Origin: a virus
Length of the DNA: 58,747 bases
IMG/VR virus record: IMGVR_UViG_3300033148_009015
Location: 1-58,747 of that record
Strand: one strand, 5' to 3'
The position numbers and the translations under genes were made by a program. The first letter of the stretch is position 1, and the number at the start of each line of letters is the position of its first letter. Under the pieces are notes generated by a model. It searched no databases and was not told the DNA's origin. It saw only the letters and a list, made by a program, of their open reading frames with translations. Of the stretch, positions 48,397 through 56,200 are shown one piece after another.

Positions 48397-49531
48397 CGAG
48401 GCCGAGTTGAGCAGGCGCATCGAGGCCGCCGGCCGCATCCGCCGATGGTATCAGGCGGTGCCCTACGGCGACGTTAAATACGGACATCACTTCGACGACG
48501 GCCGGACGAACCCGCGCTCCTACGGCGACGGCCGTTGGGCGCACTACATTCGACCCGCGATAGCCCGCATAGAGGCGGAGCTCGACCCGCCCCGTTCGGC
48601 GCTCTGCGAGGTCGGCTGCAGCGCCGGGCTGTTCCTGCTGCGGGCCTGGGAGCAGTTCGGGTTCCGCCGGCTCATCGGCGTCGAGGCCGGGCGCGGTGCC
48701 TATGAGCAGCTGCGCATCACCGCGGACTACTACGACGCGATGCCCCTGCGGACGCATCTGAACCGCGTCGGCCGGGCCGAGCCGAACATCGCGGACGACC
48801 GGGTTCCGCCCCTGGACTTGGAGCGCTTCCCTATCGTGGACTTGACCCTGCTGAGCTGCGTGCACTATCACATGCAGGAGCAGGACCTGCGCGAATACCT
48901 CCGCGCCCTGAGTAGAAAGAGCCTGTTCCTGCTCGTCGTCACCGACGAAAACGCCGGCCATGTGACGCGCCCGGACGCGAAATTCGCGGCCGAGCTGGCG
49001 CAGAGCACCGGCCGCTGGCAGCTCGTCGCCGAGGACAAGACGCCCGCCGAGTGGCTGCGACCCCCACAGAAGCCGCCCTGCAAGGACCTCACGGCATTGA
49101 CATTCCGCAGCGCCAAACTGCGGCGCCTGCCGACAGAGGAGTGCTTCGAGCAGCAAATCGCCAACAGCGCCGTGAACAGGCGATTCTATACGAGGGTGTT
49201 CCCCGCGTTCATCGACGGCGTGCTGGCAGGCCGAATCAAGGCCGACGGCCTCAAGGGGACGCAGGTCTACAGGTGCCAAACGTGCGGCGGGGGCCGCTGC
49301 GACATCGGGGCCGAAGACGGGCAGCCGCCCTGCGAGACTACGGCCTGGCCGCCGGATGTTGCAGTGGAGCGGACGATGTCGTATTATCAGATGGTGCACT
49401 CGATGCACGACCACGGCCAAGAGCAGCCGATTAGGCTGCTCACATCCGCCAAGGCGAGCGACCCCTGGGACGGGCACCACCGCGTCGGCGTGGCGCATCA
49501 TCTGGGGCTGCCATACGTGTACGGAGCGTGA
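48389..49531 (+). CDS. SAM-methyltransferase fused to ParB-like domain (380 aa)
   Basis: Residues 70-90 (LCEVGCSAGLFLLRAWEQFG) form the SAM-binding motif I of a class I methyltransferase. The C-terminal 50 residues end in DPWDGHHRVGVAHHLGLPYVYG, a ParB/Srx-type DGHHR box, and a CQTCGGGRC zinc-like motif lies between. The fusion could methylate a sugar or small molecule and use a nucleotide-linked site, or tie this cassette to DNA. It overlaps the previous gene by 8 bases. Confidence 0.6.
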   Translation: MLDEAELSRRIEAAGRIRRWYQAVPYGDVKYGHHFDDGRTNPRSYGDGRWAHYIRPAIARIEAELDPPRSALCEVGCSAGLFLLRAWEQFGFRRLIGVEAGRGAYEQLRITADYYDAMPLRTHLNRVGRAEPNIADDRVPPLDLERFPIVDLTLLSCVHYHMQEQDLREYLRALSRKSLFLLVVTDENAGHVTRPDAKFAAELAQSTGRWQLVAEDKTPAEWLRPPQKPPCKDLTALTFRSAKLRRLPTEECFEQQIANSAVNRRFYTRVFPAFIDGVLAGRIKADGLKGTQVYRCQTCGGGRCDIGAEDGQPPCETTAWPPDVAVERTMSYYQMVHSMHDHGQEQPIRLLTSAKASDPWDGHHRVGVAHHLGLPYVYGA

Positions 49532-49535
49532 AGCG

Positions 49536-50426
49536 ATGTTCGGACCGAACGTAGTCGCCGACGGCACTGGCGCCTGCTACCATCACCGGGAGCCGGCGTT
49601 CCACCGGCTGCTCGATTCGCTCGAGCGCGAGATGGCCGAGAGGTTCGGACTGGACGACTACCGGTTCCTGTTCGTGGCCGGCAGCGGCACGACAGCGAAC
49701 GAGGCGGTCATCCACAGCTGGCGGCACCGGTTCCGATACCTGTTCGCCGACGCCGAGTTCGGGGTCCGGTTGCGGCGCATCGGCGAGGCGCATCCGAGGC
49801 CGGCCGCGCAGCCAAAGGAGCGGTTCGTAGCCTATCCGTACTATGAGACGAGCATCTCCCGCGTGAACCGCTGGACGCAGCCGGACGAGACCGAGGCGTG
49901 CCTCGTCGATATGGTCTCGGCGTTCCCCTACTATCGGCCGCCGGCCGGCACCGCCGTCTGGACGACGGTGAGCTCCAAGCAGCTGGGAGCGTACCCGGTG
50001 GTCGGCATAATCGCGGTGCACAGAGCCGCCGACATCGACGCCTACGTGCACGAGTCGCCGGCGCAGGGCTCGGCCCTGAGCCTGAGCAGCTATCTGCGGT
50101 TTGCCGCCCGGCATGAGACGCCGACCACGCCGCCCATTTTCCTGCTGCGCGACCTGCTCGAGCGCCTACAGCGGCTCGACCCGGCCGAACTGCGGACCAG
50201 GATAGACCAACGACGGCGCATCATCGAGCAGCTCGTGCCGCCCGAGGCCATGGTGGGCGAAGGCCCCGTCGTCACCCTGAAGCCGCTGCCGCCAATCACG
50301 GCAATAGCCGCGGCGTTCCGCCTGTATCGCGGCGCCTATGGCTACCAGATATTCTTGTGGTCCGGCACCGACGCCGATTACGAGATGCTCTACGATTCAT
50401 TGGAGAAATGCCATGCCAAACCTTGA
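49536..50426 (+). CDS. Predicted PLP-dependent aminotransferase-like protein (296 aa)
   Basis: FVAGSGTTANEAVIHS near residues 47-62 is the cofactor phosphate-binding turn of fold-type I enzymes of class V, and TTVSSKQLGAYPVVG (about 145-159) supplies the probable PLP Lys. It is shorter than full aminotransferases (about 360 aa). It may aminate a keto-sugar or bind the cofactor in a sugar pathway. ATG 49536 follows ACGGAGCGTGAAGCG. Confidence 0.6.
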   Translation: MFGPNVVADGTGACYHHREPAFHRLLDSLEREMAERFGLDDYRFLFVAGSGTTANEAVIHSWRHRFRYLFADAEFGVRLRRIGEAHPRPAAQPKERFVAYPYYETSISRVNRWTQPDETEACLVDMVSAFPYYRPPAGTAVWTTVSSKQLGAYPVVGIIAVHRAADIDAYVHESPAQGSALSLSSYLRFAARHETPTTPPIFLLRDLLERLQRLDPAELRTRIDQRRRIIEQLVPPEAMVGEGPVVTLKPLPPITAIAAAFRLYRGAYGYQIFLWSGTDADYEMLYDSLEKCHAKP

Positions 50427-51489
50427 CGACTGGACGCGCGAGGCCGACCAGCCCCGCGTACTCTGCGCGATGGCCAAGGGCGTGAGATGGCGCATCTATG
50501 AGCTCGAGCAGTGCCAGAGGCACCTCGGGCTCACCAGGGACATACCGCCCGAGAGCGTCACCCGGCTCAACGTGAGCCGCCCCGACGCCAGGATAATCTT
50601 CTGGAAGCTGCACACCGAGTCCACGACACCGGCGCAGCTCCAGGTCTGCACGCGGGCGGCCGACCGGCTGCCGCAGGTCCGGCACATAAACGACCCGCGC
50701 GGCTGGATGGCCTGCCACGCCAAGGAGGTCGCCTTCGCCATCTGGCAGCGGCACGACATACCCTGCCCCCAGTGGTTCGAGTTCCGCGACGAGCGGAGCT
50801 TCAATGCGAACCAGTCGTTCGACTTCCCGATGCTGGTGCGCATAAACAACAGCACGGGCGGGCGCTTCTCCTGGCTCGTCCGGTCGTTCGACGAGGTGCG
50901 CGGGCGCCTGCCGGCGCTCAGGCAGGGGATGGCCTACCATCACGACGGCTTTCCGAGCATCGGCGTCGGTCGCAAGATAATCGCCGTGCAGTACGTTCCG
51001 ACCGAGCGGCCGGAGGGCGTGAACCTGAGCTTCCGCATCATCGTCGCCGGCAACCGCGTAGTGACGGGCTACGCCCGCATCGGTCCGGCCCGCGACTGGA
51101 TTGCCATCACGAACAGGTTCGAGCCGTGGATGGAGGAGCCCTTCATCGCATATCAGCGGCTCTGCCAGCAGTTCTGCGAGCAGAACGAGCAGCTCGTCGT
51201 CAAGGCCGTCAAGGTGCTCGGGCTTAACTTTCAGGGTGTTGACGTGATTCTGGACCGGCAGAACCGCCCGTACTTCCTGGAGGTTCAGCCCGGCTTCTCT
51301 GTGGGCTACGCCGACCGCAAGGCGTGGCACCCGCCGTTCTACAACCCGACGCGCCCGGCATCGCTCGTGAAGTTCCTCATCGCGAACCGGGACCGAATCA
51401 AGGCCGAGGCGCCGCTCTACCACGACTACTGGCTTGACAAGCACGCCATGTTCGACCGGGCGTTCCGCGCCCTCGCGGAGGTGCTCTGA
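50413..51489 (+). CDS. ATP-grasp ligase (358 aa)
   Basis: The central part has the ATP-grasp pattern (FPMLVRINNSTGGRFSWLV, then QYVPTERPEGVNLSFRIIVAG), and the metal-binding end GLNFQGVDVILDRQNRPYFLEVQPGF. Such enzymes join a carboxylate to an amine using ATP. Overlap with the aminotransferase gene suggests joint use: the amine formed in one step may be linked to an acid in the next. Confidence 0.75.
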   Translation: MPNLDDWTREADQPRVLCAMAKGVRWRIYELEQCQRHLGLTRDIPPESVTRLNVSRPDARIIFWKLHTESTTPAQLQVCTRAADRLPQVRHINDPRGWMACHAKEVAFAIWQRHDIPCPQWFEFRDERSFNANQSFDFPMLVRINNSTGGRFSWLVRSFDEVRGRLPALRQGMAYHHDGFPSIGVGRKIIAVQYVPTERPEGVNLSFRIIVAGNRVVTGYARIGPARDWIAITNRFEPWMEEPFIAYQRLCQQFCEQNEQLVVKAVKVLGLNFQGVDVILDRQNRPYFLEVQPGFSVGYADRKAWHPPFYNPTRPASLVKFLIANRDRIKAEAPLYHDYWLDKHAMFDRAFRALAEVL

Positions 51490-51490
51490 A

Positions 51491-52009
51491 ATGCCCGCGG
51501 AAGCCCGCTACGTCGGCTGCGACATCGACAGCACCATGTGCGACCACTGGCGCCGGATTCGGCGGCACACGCTGCCGAGTTGGCCGGGCACGTCCATAGC
51601 GCCTACCGCCTGGTCGCGGGACGAGGTGCTCAAAGACAGGTTGCTGCCGTACTGCCTGGGCGTGCTGCGCAGCATCAAGGGCCTCGGCCTGCGAATCCGC
51701 TACGTGACGGCGCGCGGCTGGAAGGACGCCCACGAAGTCACTATCGAGCAGCTGCGTCGCTGGGGCGTGCCGGATGCCGACGACGTGATACTCGTGCCGA
51801 GGCTGGCCGAGAAGGTGGGGCTGCTGGAACCGAGCGTCTATCGCTTCTACATCGACGACTTCACGACCGGGCAGGAGAGCAACATAGGGACGTTCCACGC
51901 CGAGGTCGCCCATGCCATTCAGGCCAAGGGCGTAAGGGTCATGGTCTTCCGCGGCGACTGGCGGGATATCTGGGAGCAAATCCAGCTCTACGAGGCGCGA
52001 GACAGATGA
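51491..52009 (+). CDS. HAD-superfamily phosphatase-like protein (172 aa)
   Basis: GCDIDSTMCDHW (9-20) is motif I (DxDxT), YVTARGWKDA motif II, and YIDDFTTGQ the acidic motif. It removes a phosphate from a small molecule, e.g., a sugar phosphate. ATG 51491 lies one base after the previous stop. Its stop overlaps the last gene of the cassette. Confidence 0.7.
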   Translation: MPAEARYVGCDIDSTMCDHWRRIRRHTLPSWPGTSIAPTAWSRDEVLKDRLLPYCLGVLRSIKGLGLRIRYVTARGWKDAHEVTIEQLRRWGVPDADDVILVPRLAEKVGLLEPSVYRFYIDDFTTGQESNIGTFHAEVAHAIQAKGVRVMVFRGDWRDIWEQIQLYEARDR

Positions 52010-52623
52010 GAGTGCTGATGCTGATGGCACATCCTGACGACGAGACAATCTTCGGCTGGCCGATTCTCCAGAGAGGCGCCGACTATGAGGCTTCCGTCCT
52101 TGTGCTCGCCGACAACTCGGGCAAGCGGGGCGAAGGCCCGATACGCGCGTTGCACGAGGTCTGCCGGCGCAACAACGCATATCTCATCGACCTGCCGCGG
52201 CTGGACAACAACTTCTACCGCCTGCCGCCACGATATGCCGGGTTCTGTCTACCGGACGCCGTGGCAATGTTCCGGGCCAACATCGAGAAGGCGCTGGCGC
52301 TGAGCCGGGCCGAGGCCGTGTTCTCGCATAACTTCGTCGGCGAATACGGCCACGGCGACCATCGCATGGCCTGCGCGCTCGCGTCCGAGCTCGACGTGCC
52401 TATTCTGATGACGGACATTTGCCTGGCCAACCGCTGCCATCTGTCGCGCGATTCCATGCCGCCGTTGCTGCTCCGCCGCATCTACAGGCCGGCCAACATC
52501 ATTGCCGACTGCTCGCTCGACCGGGCCTGGTATGGCGAAATGCGGCGGGTCTACGAGCGGCACAAAGCCTGGTCATGGGGTGGGCACCAGCCGGTGACGA
52601 CCTGCAGGCTCTTCCGTCTCTGA
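52006..52623 (+). CDS. LmbE/PIG-L-type deacetylase (205 aa)
   Basis: The N-terminus AHPDDE (8-13) and the later EYGHGDHRMA are the metal-binding motifs of GlcNAc de-N-acetylases (LmbE, PIG-L, MshB type). It likely removes an acetyl group from an N-acetyl sugar, the first or last step of the pathway. ATGA overlap with the HAD gene. It is the last gene of the rightward operon, ending 7 bases before the convergent nuclease gene. Confidence 0.75.
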   Translation: MRVLMLMAHPDDETIFGWPILQRGADYEASVLVLADNSGKRGEGPIRALHEVCRRNNAYLIDLPRLDNNFYRLPPRYAGFCLPDAVAMFRANIEKALALSRAEAVFSHNFVGEYGHGDHRMACALASELDVPILMTDICLANRCHLSRDSMPPLLLRRIYRPANIIADCSLDRAWYGEMRRVYERHKAWSWGGHQPVTTCRLFRL

Positions 52624-52630
52624 GGCCCTG

Positions 52631-53077
52631 TCACCTGATGCCGACCCGCCTGAAAATCGCGGCCGAGTAGATTACGTCCGCCAGGTACTTGCGGGCGCGC
52701 TGCTCGAGCAACGCCCGCTTGACGCTGCGCCCAGGCGGACGAGAGATGACCAGAACCAGCCGCTCGCCGGGGTAGTCCAGCGACATCTGCCGGAACTTGT
52801 ACACGTCCTTCTGCCGCAGCGCCGTCTTGACCTCGTGCCACTCGACCGACGCGTCCGGCTTGACGATGCGGAAGTCCGGCGTATAGACGCCCCGCTTACG
52901 ATAGCGCTCCCGGAAGACGAACTGCCGCGGCTCGTACTGCCACTGGCGTATCTCGCCGCAGCGGCGCAGCATCTCCAGCCACGTGGCCCACTTGCGTTCT
53001 TCCTTGCTGCGGAAGGTCACGCCGAAGGCCGACTGCGGCTGATTGTGCCACTCGTATTCAATTCGCCGAGTTGCCAT
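52631..53077 (-). CDS. PD-(D/E)XK nuclease, DUF1064-like (148 aa)
   Basis: FRSKEERKWATWLEML, then VYTPDFRIV and WHEVKT supply the E, D and ExK residues of the PD-(D/E)XK fold, in the pattern of phage DUF1064 (T7 endonuclease I-like) proteins. It may resolve branched DNA for recombination or packaging. Last gene of the leftward operon. Overlaps the upstream gene by 20 bases. Confidence 0.8.
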   Translation of the reverse strand: MATRRIEYEWHNQPQSAFGVTFRSKEERKWATWLEMLRRCGEIRQWQYEPRQFVFRERYRKRGVYTPDFRIVKPDASVEWHEVKTALRQKDVYKFRQMSLDYPGERLVLVISRPPGRSVKRALLEQRARKYLADVIYSAAIFRRVGIR

Positions 53078-53306
53078 CTTCTGCGTCGGTGAACTGGAAA
53101 TCTCCGACCTTCCCGCTCGCTATCAGCAGCAGCAAATCCGCCATACCACAGGCGTAGTGGAGAAGCGCCTTACGGCCCCCTCCATGCTTGCGAAGATACT
53201 CGTAGCCCGGCGCATTGCTTTCTGCGGCCTCTTTCACGAGGGCAATTGAGGCCCCCGCCAATATCTCGTCCATAGGCCCTGTAAAGTTATACCACTGTGA
53301 TGTCAT
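53058..53306 (-). CDS. Hypothetical protein (82 aa)
   Basis: A small mostly helical protein with a Leu/Ala-rich segment (LLHYACGMADLLLLIASGKVG). Unrecognised. SD AAGGAGCACACA, spaced 7, precedes ATG 53306, which overlaps the upstream stop (ATGA). Confidence 0.55.
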   Translation of the reverse strand: MTSQWYNFTGPMDEILAGASIALVKEAAESNAPGYEYLRKHGGGRKALLHYACGMADLLLLIASGKVGDFQFTDAEDGNSAN

Positions 53307-53542
53307 TGTGTGCTCCTTGTTTCCGGTTCATGCTCGTCTCCCTGCAAGAGGCTGTCCGCGATTGCCGCCGGTACGCGCGTCGGGTCGAGCCCCATCTCAC
53401 GCAGGCGCCGCTCGACCTCGCGTATGCGGCGGGTGTGCGCCCGCAGCAGCGCCTCGCGCCGCGGGTCGTCCGGGCGCGGCACGTATCTGGCGCGGGTGCG
53501 GACCTTCTCGACCGTCCTGAGGCGAAAGTCGTATCGCATCAT
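53303..53542 (-). CDS. Hypothetical basic protein (79 aa)
   Basis: Arg-rich with a helical middle (LLRAHTRRIREVERRLREMG). No family is recognised. Two adjacent ATGs (53542, 53539); SD GGAG spaced 6 favours 53539. A 29-base gap separates it from the lysozyme-like gene upstream. Confidence 0.5.
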   Translation of the reverse strand: MMRYDFRLRTVEKVRTRARYVPRPDDPRREALLRAHTRRIREVERRLREMGLDPTRVPAAIADSLLQGDEHEPETRSTQ

Positions 53543-53571
53543 AGGCTCCGTCCTGGGCGCAGCGCCCGCAC

Positions 53572-54162
53572 TTAGTCCGAGGAACGCGCCGGCGGCGATA
53601 CGGCGCGGAGCGCCGCCATAAAGCGCCGCCCGTAGGTCTCCGTGGCGCGCTTGCGCCAGCCGTCCGGGCCACCGTTGTGTATTCGCGCCATGTCCTCCGC
53701 GGTCGGCTCCCTGCCGAGCCGCTTCCTGGTGGCGTAGTGCCGCAGGTAGATGCGCACCATCTCCTCGGCGCGCCTCGTGTCCCAGCGGTCATCCAGGCTG
53801 AACGCCTGGCGGCCGAGTATGCGGTTGACATCCCGCACGTAAATCGGCCGTATCTGGTACAGCCCGGCGGCGTCCTCACCCGCGTTGTAGGCCGCGGTGT
53901 CGCCGCCCGACTCGACCTGGGCCAGCGCGGCGAAGAACGCAGCGTCCGCGCCCTGCGGCTCTCTGGCGTCCGGCTGCACCATTGCTTTGTCTGCGGCCGA
54001 CTGCCCGCGCGCCGGCGGCGATTCGCCCATGCCCCGTATGGCCCAGCCGACATAACCCGCCAGCAGGCATATCATCGTCCACATGAGCGTGCTGCCGACG
54101 ATAGCCACGGCGTCCGCGCCGCCTACGGCGTCTATCGTTGTTTGTTTGCGCATTCTCGTCAT
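53572..54162 (-). CDS. Membrane-anchored lysozyme-like transglycosylase (196 aa)
   Basis: Residues 18-42 form a transmembrane segment (VAIVGSTLMWTMICLLAGYVGWAI). The second half has the SLT/lysozyme pattern: AQVESGGDTAAYNAGEDAAGLYQIRPIYVRDV, with the Glu of VESGG the probable catalytic acid. It cuts peptidoglycan. As a single anchored protein it may be a signal-anchor endolysin, or a wall-remodelling enzyme. ATG 54162 follows AACAAGGAGCACACA. Confidence 0.75.
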   Translation of the reverse strand: MTRMRKQTTIDAVGGADAVAIVGSTLMWTMICLLAGYVGWAIRGMGESPPARGQSAADKAMVQPDAREPQGADAAFFAALAQVESGGDTAAYNAGEDAAGLYQIRPIYVRDVNRILGRQAFSLDDRWDTRRAEEMVRIYLRHYATRKRLGREPTAEDMARIHNGGPDGWRKRATETYGRRFMAALRAVSPPARSSD

Positions 54163-54393
54163 TGTGTGCTCCTTGTTTCTATTCCGGCACGTGATGTCTG
54201 GTCGTTCCCACCGTGCTGCTGGCGGGGTCCACAGTGAAAATCGGCTCGCTCGGCCGGTCCTGCCCCGGCTGGATAGTCGCGGATGATTCGTAGTGCACGT
54301 ACTCATCATCGACTCGCACAATGGACTTCCGGCGGCATACGCTATCCCATAGCCGTTCTCTGGCGCGTCATCTCGCCACGCTGCGAGCGAGCC
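54163..54393 (-). other. 230-base gap between the lysozyme-like and Gp37/Gp68-like genes
   Basis: Apart from the possible small protein at 54179-54319, I see no RNA, repeat or promoter here. A short basic 23-residue frame overlaps the end of the upstream gene and is probably meaningless. Confidence 0.4.
54179..54319 (-). CDS. Possible small protein (46 aa)
   Basis: A frame starting at GTG 54319 (GGAAG 6 bases upstream) reads VRVDDEYVHYESSATIQPGQ and continues to FTVDPASSTVGTTRHHVPE, which looks protein-like (varied, non-repetitive, with acidic and aromatic residues). It lies in the 230-base gap between two minus-strand genes. A different frame over the same DNA is joined in frame to the lysozyme gene, so the real start of either is unsure. 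Confidence 0.35.
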   Translation of the reverse strand: MRVDDEYVHYESSATIQPGQDRPSEPIFTVDPASSTVGTTRHHVPE

Positions 54394-55197
54394 TTAATTC
54401 TTGCCTTTGCCTTCATCTTGTTTCGGGTACTCTCTTCTCCTGGCCCACAGAGGCCACTCTTCTGGATTCTTACTCACGCGCCAGTTGACTTCCAACTGCT
54501 TGACGAACACAGGCACATCCCGCTCGTCGGCCTGGTGAATCAGTGATTCGACCCACTCGCCTTTGCAGGGTCGTCGCCCCGGTCCGCTCTCGCAGCCGAT
54601 GATAATCCAATCGAGTGATTGCCATTGCTCCGGCGAAAGCTCGACCGGGCCAAGCAGCGGCTCGAACGAGACGAACCGCACCTGCGCAGGAACCCGTGCC
54701 AGCAGTTTTATCCTCGCGTTGGCCGAGGTTTGGTCCTCGCAAGTGACGCCGAACCATAAGTACCGGGGCAACTCCGCGTCCGGCGGCCCGTCTTCATTCA
54801 TCCATTCGTAGAACTCCAACAGGCGCTTTGGCCGCTTCGTGAGGAACTGGAAGATGCTCCCCGTCCGCCCGGCACACTTGGCCGCTGCATCAAAGACCCT
54901 GGCTATGATTCCGAAGGGAACATTCTCGTGAAAGAGGTCGCCCATCGAGCAGACGAACACGCGCCGCGGCGTCTTCCAGCGCCGAGGGGCGTCCAACTCA
55001 TACACATCCGCGTAGGCGGGCTTGCCGCTCCATCGACCGTCAGGGCCGATTGCGCCCTGGTACTTTTCGAGACCCATCGCCTTGAGCCGCCGGGCGAATC
55101 GCTCGGCGTAGCAGTTATCGCAGCCGGCGCTCACCTTCGAGCACCCGACAACCGGATTCCACACGAAATGAGTCCACTCAATCTTCGTCTTGTTCAT
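54394..55197 (-). CDS. Phage Gp37/Gp68-like protein, DUF5131 (267 aa)
   Basis: The N-terminus KIEWTHFVWNPVVGCSKVSA (5-24) and C19...C26...C29 (GCSK, GCDNCYAER) are the DUF5131 radical-SAM-like cysteine signature. FQFLTKRPKRLL, GCESGPGRRPC and PVFVKQLEV follow the family. The reaction is unknown, although the cluster is expected to bind Fe-S. ATG overlaps the upstream stop (ATGA). Confidence 0.8.
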   Translation of the reverse strand: MNKTKIEWTHFVWNPVVGCSKVSAGCDNCYAERFARRLKAMGLEKYQGAIGPDGRWSGKPAYADVYELDAPRRWKTPRRVFVCSMGDLFHENVPFGIIARVFDAAAKCAGRTGSIFQFLTKRPKRLLEFYEWMNEDGPPDAELPRYLWFGVTCEDQTSANARIKLLARVPAQVRFVSFEPLLGPVELSPEQWQSLDWIIIGCESGPGRRPCKGEWVESLIHQADERDVPVFVKQLEVNWRVSKNPEEWPLWARRREYPKQDEGKGKN

Positions 55198-55694
55198 CTG
55201 CTTCCCTTTCGTTCGAGAATAAGCAGGCCTCCTTTTGTAAAACCACAGCGGTTCCATCCCGCGCAAAGGAAACAATACCCCGGATTCCGAGACGCCACAG
55301 CCGACGCCCGAACGTAAGTGTAGTGCCTTTGACCAGGCCAGCAGAAATCAGCAATGGCGTCTGCCTCTCGGATAAGGTCCGAGGACAATACTGGCGATTC
55401 GTTACGGAAAACTGCACAATTTACACCTTTCTGTCCTGATTTATCAATGAACATTCTCCAGACGAACAGTGCATTTCGCTTCGGCGTCGTGAGCACGATA
55501 TGTTCGCCTGGGCCAACGAACTTTTTAGGGCGCCTTCCGTCAGCATATTTGTGGCAAGAATAATGGCGCTCATACATCGCACGCAATTCCGGTTCAGCGT
55601 CTTGCCCAACAATCCAGTGCGCCACTGCTAAGTTATCTCCTCGCTCTGCCAGCCCATCTCGACGAATATCTTCGCCAACAGAAAGGTGTCTCAT
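55194..55694 (-). CDS. Conserved phage protein of unknown function (166 aa)
   Basis: Family features: LRAMYERHYSCHKYADGR, KFVGPGEHIVLTT, CAVFRNESPVLSSDLIREA, WPGQRHYTYVRASAV, and NPGYCFLCAGWNRCGFTK. This set is one I recall in phage and bacterial hypothetical proteins. It resembles a GNAT-type fold in layout, but no activity can be assigned. It starts inside the DUF488 gene (62-base overlap). Confidence 0.6.
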   Translation of the reverse strand: MRHLSVGEDIRRDGLAERGDNLAVAHWIVGQDAEPELRAMYERHYSCHKYADGRRPKKFVGPGEHIVLTTPKRNALFVWRMFIDKSGQKGVNCAVFRNESPVLSSDLIREADAIADFCWPGQRHYTYVRASAVASRNPGYCFLCAGWNRCGFTKGGLLILERKGSR

Positions 55695-55971
55695 CAGCCA
55701 GCCACACGACTAACTCTTCGCAGCCCGCCTCCCACATCGTCCTCGTACACGTCCGGCCACCGAGCTTGTGCCCGGACCACCAGTATAGTATGCCGCTGCG
55801 ACCGAGGGCCTCGGCAAGAGGACGCAACGAGAAACCCTTCTTCGGGCTACGCGGATTCTCTCGCACATCTACCACTGCCTTCACGCCCTTGGCCTCGAGC
55901 GCACGGATAAAGTTCTCGACCGTCTGAAAGTTCAGATAGCCGACTGTGAAGATTATCTTACGGTTCGCCAT
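55633..55971 (-). CDS. DUF488-family protein (112 aa)
   Basis: FTVGYLNFQTVENFIRALEAKGVKAVVDVRENPRS, KKGFSLRPLAEALG, GILYWWSGHKLGGR match DUF488. The usual C-terminal CHR motif reads CWRR here, so the His is replaced by Trp. The function of DUF488 is unknown. It could be related to nucleic-acid processing. It is shorter than usual (about 140-180 aa). Weak SD (GAAAG, directly adjacent) before ATG 55971. Confidence 0.65.
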   Translation of the reverse strand: MANRKIIFTVGYLNFQTVENFIRALEAKGVKAVVDVRENPRSPKKGFSLRPLAEALGRSGILYWWSGHKLGGRTCTRTMWEAGCEELVVWLADETPFCWRRYSSRWAGRARR

Positions 55972-56182
55972 CTTTCGCGTCCTCAGTCTCGGATTGGCAA
56001 TGTTCCCGTACGGCCTCGATAGCCTTGTCCAGAAGCTCGAGCAAGGCTTTACTATCGACTACGGCGCCGAACAATTCGACGCCCACGGTAATCCGCATTC
56101 GGCCCCAGTTATCGACCGTAATCGTCTTCCAAGTCTCGGCTTGATATTCGCCGTTCATACCTTCGGTAAAGCGGGCCATCAT
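55958..56182 (-). CDS. Hypothetical protein (74 aa)
   Basis: An acidic protein with a short sheet (WGRMRITVGVELFGAVVDS) and a helix. Not recognised. Two adjacent ATGs (56182, 56179); a TTG at 56197 is also possible. Overlaps the DUF488 gene by 14 bases. Confidence 0.5.
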   Translation of the reverse strand: MMARFTEGMNGEYQAETWKTITVDNWGRMRITVGVELFGAVVDSKALLELLDKAIEAVREHCQSETEDAKDGEP

Positions 56183-56200
56183 TGACGTATCTCGCAAACT

